From: Ruania suaedae | Lineage (GTDB): Bacteria > Actinomycetota > Actinomycetes > Actinomycetales > Beutenbergiaceae | Reading direction: 5' to 3' | Assembly (NCBI RefSeq): GCF_021049265.1 | Contig: NZ_CP088018.1 | Span: forward strand, 2,294,001 to 2,358,000 | DNA: 64,000 nucleotides | In this document: piece by piece, positions 59,841-64,000 of the stretch | Layout: every line of letters begins with the position of its first letter | Numbering within the stretch: the stretch's first letter is position 1 | Notes under the pieces: model-generated | Seen by the model: the letters and a program-made list of their open reading frames with translations, nothing else | Told to the model about the DNA's origin: nothing | The model's database searches: none | Position numbers and translations under genes: made by a program

Positions 59841-59967
59841 TGGTGTCAAGGCCTTCTCACTCACAAGATCCACGCACTGCTCCGAGGACCAGGAACGGGA
59901 AGGCCGTGCCGACCTGAAACTGTACCGGAACTCGATGCCCGACCCAAACCGGCGCGCGTGTGCGAGG

Positions 59968-61077
59968 TCACAGCGCACACCAGTTCTCACACGGTGCTGT
60001 GACGATCGGCCAAGCGCCGGGAAAGAACTCCGGTGCCTCAGCGCTGCGCGTTGGGTAGAGATCCTCTATCGGGTGATCCCCGTGCAGTGCGCCGAAGGGC
60101 CGACCACGTGCCAGATCGAGAGCGAGACGCGCTCGCGCCTTGACCCACAGCCTGCCCAGTTGCTCGTCGTGATCGTCGCGGTAGATACGCCGGCCTCCCG
60201 GTGCTCGGGTGATCTCGCCCAGCAACGGGCCATTCGGACCCGTGTAGAGGTCCACGCGGCAGAAAGGGAGCCCGACCGCCCTCGAGAGGTGGCGAGAGAT
60301 CCGCACCATCTCTTCGAAGTCCGCCGGCAGCGGAATGTCAGGCGTCACCCGCTGCGCGGGCATCACAGCGCCCAGATCAGAACCGCGGGGATCGACGTAG
60401 CGATACTGCACGATCGTGCCCTCGGGGCCGGGAAGAACACGGCGCAACAGCACGTGGCCGACCTGTCCGTAGAAGCTGAAGAACTTCACATCAACCGGGA
60501 CCGACGCTTCCTCGTCACCCGTCTCGATGAAGCGCTCAACGAAATAGGGTGGGCGCACGCCGGAACGGGCGGCCACTTCCGGACCGACCTCCTCGTCCCG
60601 AAAGGGGCGGCCGGTTCCGATCTCGATAAGTGCGCCGGAGCCGGAGCGCTCTAGCAGGAGCACTCCGCGGCCGCCCGCCCCGCCGTCCCCCTTGACGACG
60701 AACCTGCCGGTCGCCTCGGCAAGATCGAGGTCCTCTCCAGTGTCGGCAACGTCAAGTATGGCTGGAACGGCTACACCGTGCGACTGGGCCAGCATGTAGT
60801 TGCGCAACTTGAACGGCACCTGTGCCAGTGGCGTCAGCCGGGCGGTGTCCACGTTCGGCGTGTACGCCGCCTCGGCGCGAAGAAGCTCGAGTTGGGTCCA
60901 GAACGACGGCCCACGTTTGGCCACACGCTCTTGTTGGAGTTCACGTACCCGTTCGCGCAGCTCGCCGATCTGCCGCCGATGCTCGGCCACCTCGACCTGG
61001 CGCGCCGCCAACGCTTCGTCTCGCCAAGCGATGGGCGGGAACAGGCGGCGCAACCGCTGCCGCACCGGCCTGGCCAC
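59968..61077 (-). CDS. ATP-grasp, TupA-like protein
   Basis: The 369-residue protein has an N-terminal coiled coil (about 20-55, ARQVEVAEHRRQIGELRERV), then a TupA-like ATP-grasp domain: FVVKGDGGAGGRGVLLLE, VPVDVKFFSFYGQVGHVLLR, FCRVDLYTGPNGPLLGEITR. TupA in Bacillus builds teichuronopeptide; homologues occur in polysaccharide and peptidoglycan-decorating loci. GTG 61077 overlaps the gltX stop (TAGTG). Local G+C is lower than around it (35 of 60 in 60481-60540 against 45 of 60 in 62101-62160), so acquisition by transfer beside the tRNA genes is possible. Confidence 0.75.
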   Translation of the reverse strand: MARPVRQRLRRLFPPIAWRDEALAARQVEVAEHRRQIGELRERVRELQQERVAKRGPSFWTQLELLRAEAAYTPNVDTARLTPLAQVPFKLRNYMLAQSHGVAVPAILDVADTGEDLDLAEATGRFVVKGDGGAGGRGVLLLERSGSGALIEIGTGRPFRDEEVGPEVAARSGVRPPYFVERFIETGDEEASVPVDVKFFSFYGQVGHVLLRRVLPGPEGTIVQYRYVDPRGSDLGAVMPAQRVTPDIPLPADFEEMVRISRHLSRAVGLPFCRVDLYTGPNGPLLGEITRAPGGRRIYRDDHDEQLGRLWVKARARLALDLARGRPFGALHGDHPIEDLYPTRSAEAPEFFPGAWPIVTAPCENWCAL

Positions 61078-62576
61078 TACAGCCTCGCCCGCAACGCCTG
61101 CAGCCGTGTGAGCGCGGACTCCTTGCCCAGGATCTCGATCGACTCGAACAGCGGCGGGGAGACCCGTCGCCCGGTGATCCCCACGCGCAGCGGGGCGAAC
61201 GCGAACCGCGGCTTGATCCCCATCTCCTCGACCAGTACGGCTTTGAGGGCCTCCTGCTGCGGCTCCGGGCTGAGGTCCTCGAGCCCCTCCAGCACCGCGA
61301 TCGAGCGGTCGAGCACCTCGGCCGCCTCGGGGCGCAGCGCCGAGAGCGCGTCCTCCTCCACCACGAGGGCGTCATCGGCCACGAACAGGAAGCCGAGCAT
61401 CCCGGGGGCCTCGCCGAGCAGGGTCATCCGCTCCTGCACCAGCGGTGCCGCGAGGTTCAGCAACTGCTGGTGCTGCGCCGGCAGGCCCTCGTAGGTGGCG
61501 GAGGGCACCACCCCGGCCTCGTGCAGGTAGGGCACCAACCGGGCGCGGAAGTCCTCCGGGGCGAGCAGGCGCAGGTGGGCGGCGTTGATCGCCTCGGCCT
61601 TCTTCTGGTCGAAACGCGCCGGGTTCGGGTTCACGTCCGTGACGTCGAAAGCGGCGACCATCTCCTCCCGCGTGAAGATGTCGTGGTCCGGGGAGATGCT
61701 CCAGCCCAGCAGCGCCAGGTAGTTCAGCAGACCCTCCGGGATGAAGCCGCGCTCGCGATGCACGAACAGGTTCGACTCCGGCGCCCGCTTGGAGAGCTTC
61801 TTGTTCCCTTCGCCGGTCACCATCGGCAGGTGCCCGTACGCCGGCACACCCTCGGCGATCCCGAGCTCGGTGAGCGCCCGGTGCAGGGCGATCTGCCGCG
61901 GCGTGGAGGAGAGCAGGTCCTCCCCGCGCAGCACGTGCGTGATCCGCATCAGGGCGTCGTCGAGCGGGTTGGTCAACGTGTACAGCGGCTGGCCGTTGCC
62001 GCGCACGATGACGAAGTCCGGCACCGAGCCCGCGGCGAAGGTCACCTCCCCGCGCACCAGGTCGGTGAAGGTGAGGTCCTCGTCCGGCATCCGCAGCCGC
62101 AGCACGGGCGCACGTCCCTCGGCCCGGAAGCCCGCCTTCTGCTCCTCGGTCAGGTCGCGGTCGAAGGCGTCGTAGCCGAGCTTGGGGTCACGGCCGGCCG
62201 CCTTGTGCCGGGCCTCGATCTCCTCCGGCGTGGAGAAGGACTCATAGGCGAACCCGGACTGCAGGAGCTTGGCCGCGACGTCGGCGTAGACCGCCGCCCG
62301 CTCGGACTGACGGTAGGGCCCGTCCGGCCCGCCGACGCGCACGCCCTCGTCCCAGTCGATCCCCAGCCAGTCCAGTGCGTCGAGCAGCTGGTCGTAGCTC
62401 TCCTGGCTGTCCCGGGCGGCGTCGGTGTCCTCGATCCGGAACACGAAGGTGCCGCCGTGATGGCGGGCCTGCGCCCAGTTGAACAGGGCGGTGCGGATCA
62501 GCCCGACGTGCGGGGCTCCGGTGGGCGAGGGGCAGAAGCGGACGCGCACATCGGCGCCGGAAGCGGGAGTCGTCAT
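61077..62576 (-). CDS. gltX: Glutamate--tRNA ligase
   Basis: The 499-residue class I synthetase charges tRNA-Glu. The HIGH-type motif is HVGL ([18 protein letters not shown]), as in other actinobacteria, and the KMSKS-type motif is KLSKR ([12 protein letters not shown]). The anticodon-binding domain fills the C-terminal third. ATG 62576 ([20 protein letters not shown]) is preferred to an upstream frame at 62609. It is coupled to the downstream ATP-grasp gene by a TAGTG overlap. A long opposite-strand frame is a shadow. Confidence 0.97.
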   Translation of the reverse strand: MTTPASGADVRVRFCPSPTGAPHVGLIRTALFNWAQARHHGGTFVFRIEDTDAARDSQESYDQLLDALDWLGIDWDEGVRVGGPDGPYRQSERAAVYADVAAKLLQSGFAYESFSTPEEIEARHKAAGRDPKLGYDAFDRDLTEEQKAGFRAEGRAPVLRLRMPDEDLTFTDLVRGEVTFAAGSVPDFVIVRGNGQPLYTLTNPLDDALMRITHVLRGEDLLSSTPRQIALHRALTELGIAEGVPAYGHLPMVTGEGNKKLSKRAPESNLFVHRERGFIPEGLLNYLALLGWSISPDHDIFTREEMVAAFDVTDVNPNPARFDQKKAEAINAAHLRLLAPEDFRARLVPYLHEAGVVPSATYEGLPAQHQQLLNLAAPLVQERMTLLGEAPGMLGFLFVADDALVVEEDALSALRPEAAEVLDRSIAVLEGLEDLSPEPQQEALKAVLVEEMGIKPRFAFAPLRVGITGRRVSPPLFESIEILGKESALTRLQALRARL

Positions 62577-62589
62577 GATGGCGCCCAGC

Positions 62590-62796
62590 CTACTGGTGAG
62601 TGGCCCCATTCCTCCGGCCGGCCACGAACCACAGGATCGGGCCCACCACCGGCGCGAGAACGATCAGCGCGAACCACGCCACCTGCAGCAGCCCACGCAG
62701 CTCCCGGTGGCGGACGGCACTGACCAGGGCCACCACCATCAGCACCAGCGGCAGCACCACCACCAACGTGAAGGCCAGGTCATAGTTCGCGATCAT
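62590..62796 (-). CDS. PLDc_N-type two-helix membrane protein
   Basis: The 68-residue protein has two hydrophobic helices ([20 protein letters not shown] and [19 protein letters not shown]) around a short charged loop, ending in RRNGATHQ. It is the phospholipase D nuclease N-terminal (PLDc_N) family, membrane proteins without an enzyme domain of their own. It begins inside the end of the Gfo/Idh gene (17-base overlap) and lies 13 bases upstream of gltX. Confidence 0.82.
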   Translation of the reverse strand: MIANYDLAFTLVVVLPLVLMVVALVSAVRHRELRGLLQVAWFALIVLAPVVGPILWFVAGRRNGATHQ

Positions 62797-63808
62797 CAGT
62801 CCCCTCCCGTGCGGACGCCATCACCTCCGCCAGCGTAACCACCCGCCCCTCGCGCGAGGAGAGCACCGCCGCCTCCACCATGGCCACACTCAGCACGTTC
62901 CGCCGACCGGCCGTGGCCGGTTCGGTCCCGGTGCGCAGGCATCCCACGAACTCGGCCAGCGATCCGGCGATCTCCTCCGGCACGTCCCGCTCCGGCACCG
63001 GGACCCTGCCGCCGTCCAGGTCGTACGCCTGCGGCAGGCTGTCCCCGTCCCAGCGCACGCCCCCGCCGGCCGCACCGAGATTCCACACCCCGTTCCAGGA
63101 CGTTTCCGGGTGAGGCCCGCACCAGGTGCCGGTGTAGGCGAAGGAGGCTCCGCCGTCGAAGGTGAACGTGGCCGTGGCCACGGCGTTGCCCGCGTACCAG
63201 GACCAGCTCGGGTTGGACGAGGAGCAGTACACGCTCACCGGGTCGCGGCCCATCAGATCGCGGGCGAGGTCGAACTGGTGGATCGCCATGTCCACGATCA
63301 GCGGCTCGGCCATCTGCTCGCGGAAGCCCCCGAAGCGGGGCGCCCGCGCGAACTCGCACCGCGCTGTCTCCACCGGCCCGAGCGTGGCCAGCACCTCCCG
63401 CAGCGAGGCCAGATGGCGGTAGTAGCGCCGGGACTGGGAGATCATCAGCAGCTGCCCGGCGCGCTCAGCCGCGTCGATCATCGGCAGGCAGCCGGCCACC
63501 GATTCGGCCATCGGCTTCTCGCACAGCACCGGCAGCCCGAGCCCGAGCGCCTCGAGGTTCACCGGCAGGTGGGCGGCCGGCACCGTCACATTCACGACGG
63601 CGTCCGCTCGCCCGCCGCTGAGCGCGTCGGTCAGTGAGGTGGTCACCGGCACCTGCGGTGAGCCGGTGGCCACCAGCGCGGACGATGCCGTGGCCGGATC
63701 GAGATCGACCACGCCGACGAGTTCGACGTCGGGGTTCGCCGCGATGGCGTGCAGCCAGGCCCGGCCCATGCCACCGGCGCCCACCTGGATCAGGCGCAGG
63801 GGCGTCAT
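62780..63808 (-). CDS. Gfo/Idh/MocA family oxidoreductase (second copy)
   Basis: The 342-residue NAD(P) enzyme has the Rossmann motif RLIQVGAGGMGRAWLHAI, VLCEKPMAESVAGCLPMI with the catalytic Lys and IVDMAIHQFDLARDLMG. It is a different subgroup from the one at 37847-38971. Its ATG overlaps the ThuA-family gene stop (ATGA). It should oxidise a sugar or polyol in the same pathway. It overlaps the small membrane protein gene by 17 bases at its 3' end. Confidence 0.92.
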   Translation of the reverse strand: MTPLRLIQVGAGGMGRAWLHAIAANPDVELVGVVDLDPATASSALVATGSPQVPVTTSLTDALSGGRADAVVNVTVPAAHLPVNLEALGLGLPVLCEKPMAESVAGCLPMIDAAERAGQLLMISQSRRYYRHLASLREVLATLGPVETARCEFARAPRFGGFREQMAEPLIVDMAIHQFDLARDLMGRDPVSVYCSSSNPSWSWYAGNAVATATFTFDGGASFAYTGTWCGPHPETSWNGVWNLGAAGGGVRWDGDSLPQAYDLDGGRVPVPERDVPEEIAGSLAEFVGCLRTGTEPATAGRRNVLSVAMVEAAVLSSREGRVVTLAEVMASAREGTDDREL

Positions 63809-64000
63809 TCGGCCGCCTTGATCGCGCCGGTGTAGCCGTGCCCGGTGAAGAACTCCCCGCTCTCGTAGCGCAGCAGGGTCGGGGTGGCACGCTCGGGGCG
63901 GACAGTACGGGCCCAGCCGACGCCGTTGGCGATCACCCGGCGCACGTGCTCGTGGTGGTAGACGGGGAAGTCCTGGTCGCCCGGGGAGAAGAAGAAGATC
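63805..64000 (-). CDS. ThuA-family protein, C-terminal end (cut by window end)
   Basis: The last 64 codons read IFFFSPGDQDFPVYHHEHV then RRVIANGVGWARTVRPERAT and end YTGAIKAAE. The block FSPG...VYHHEHVRRVIANGVGWA is the conserved C-terminal signature of ThuA trehalose-utilisation proteins. Its TGA overlaps the Gfo/Idh start. This is the second ThuA/Gfo-Idh pair in the window. Confidence 0.85.
   Translation of the reverse strand, partial: IFFFSPGDQDFPVYHHEHVRRVIANGVGWARTVRPERATPTLLRYESGEFFTGHGYTGAIKAAE

Noticed and set aside
60822-62723. A 633-codon plus-strand open frame.
   Set aside because: Antisense to gltX and the ATP-grasp gene; no domain and no RBS.

Overview
The window is a gene-dense, very high-GC (about 70-75 % in most lines) chromosomal segment of an actinobacterium. 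The core gene sets rne / rplU-rpmA-obg-proB, coaD-sepIVA-DUF177-rnc-mutM, recG-rsmD, ddl-DUF3515-thiL-rpmB, ndgR/leuCD-murA and gltX, together with frequent GTG starts, 4-base stop/start overlaps, a SAM-IV riboswitch, SepIVA and NdgR homologues, point to Actinomycetes, most likely a Micrococcales-type organism. I cannot name a genus. There is no rRNA, CRISPR array, prophage or transposase.

Layout. 1-2131: a truncated MFS transporter and a luciferase-like flavin monooxygenase whose 5' region holds a SAM-IV riboswitch followed by a Cys/Met-rich leader peptide. 2156-7072: a tightly coupled four-gene operon (ECF sigma factor, small protein, subtilisin-like protease with a tandem FIETNP peptide array, TPR-CHAT caspase-like protease); this is the best candidate for an unusual system. 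7138-16856: proB, obg, rpmA, rplU and RNase E, interrupted by an S51 peptidase and a membrane protein on the other strand. 17265-26854: cytochrome bd operon cydABDC continuing into a DevS/DosS-like GAF histidine kinase, an M20 dipeptidase and a DevR-like response regulator. 26978-29845: a LacI-type repressor with two identical palindromic operators and divergent KDPG aldolase and sugar-acid kinase genes. 29952-34065: MerR, glyoxalase-like protein, then mutM-rnc-DUF177-sepIVA-coaD. 34175-38971: a sugar-acid/carbohydrate catabolic block (UxaA-type dehydratase, ThuA-like protein, DUF6807 protein, Gfo/Idh/MocA oxidoreductase) sitting between coaD and rsmD. 39094-46710: rsmD, an ABC membrane protein/ATPase pair, recG, rpmB, CBS protein, thiL, DUF3515 lipoprotein. 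46714-51634: ddl, a cystathionine gamma-synthase-like enzyme, a lipoprotein and a NarL-type two-component system. 51950-58271: murA, leuDC, ndgR and a lipoprotein penicillin-binding protein. 58326-64000: a PNPOx-fold protein, an FBP/FusB-like protein, tRNA-Glu and tRNA-Gln, an ATP-grasp (TupA-like) gene coupled to gltX, and the start of a second Gfo/Idh-ThuA operon cut by the window end.

Genes working together: sulfur-responsive control of the flavin monooxygenase; an intracellular two-protease cascade under its own sigma factor; aerobic/hypoxic respiration (cyd plus DevS/DevR-like pair); leucine biosynthesis under NdgR; ketogluconate breakdown under LacI; and two ThuA/Gfo-Idh sugar modules. 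Two dispersed repeat families, each with two copies here, are not explained by the genes: a palindromic element 3' of two minus-strand genes (616-671, 26910-26948) and a 49-base element (21519-21567, 38984-39032) with 44 of 49 positions identical, one copy of which is read through as the N terminus of CydC.
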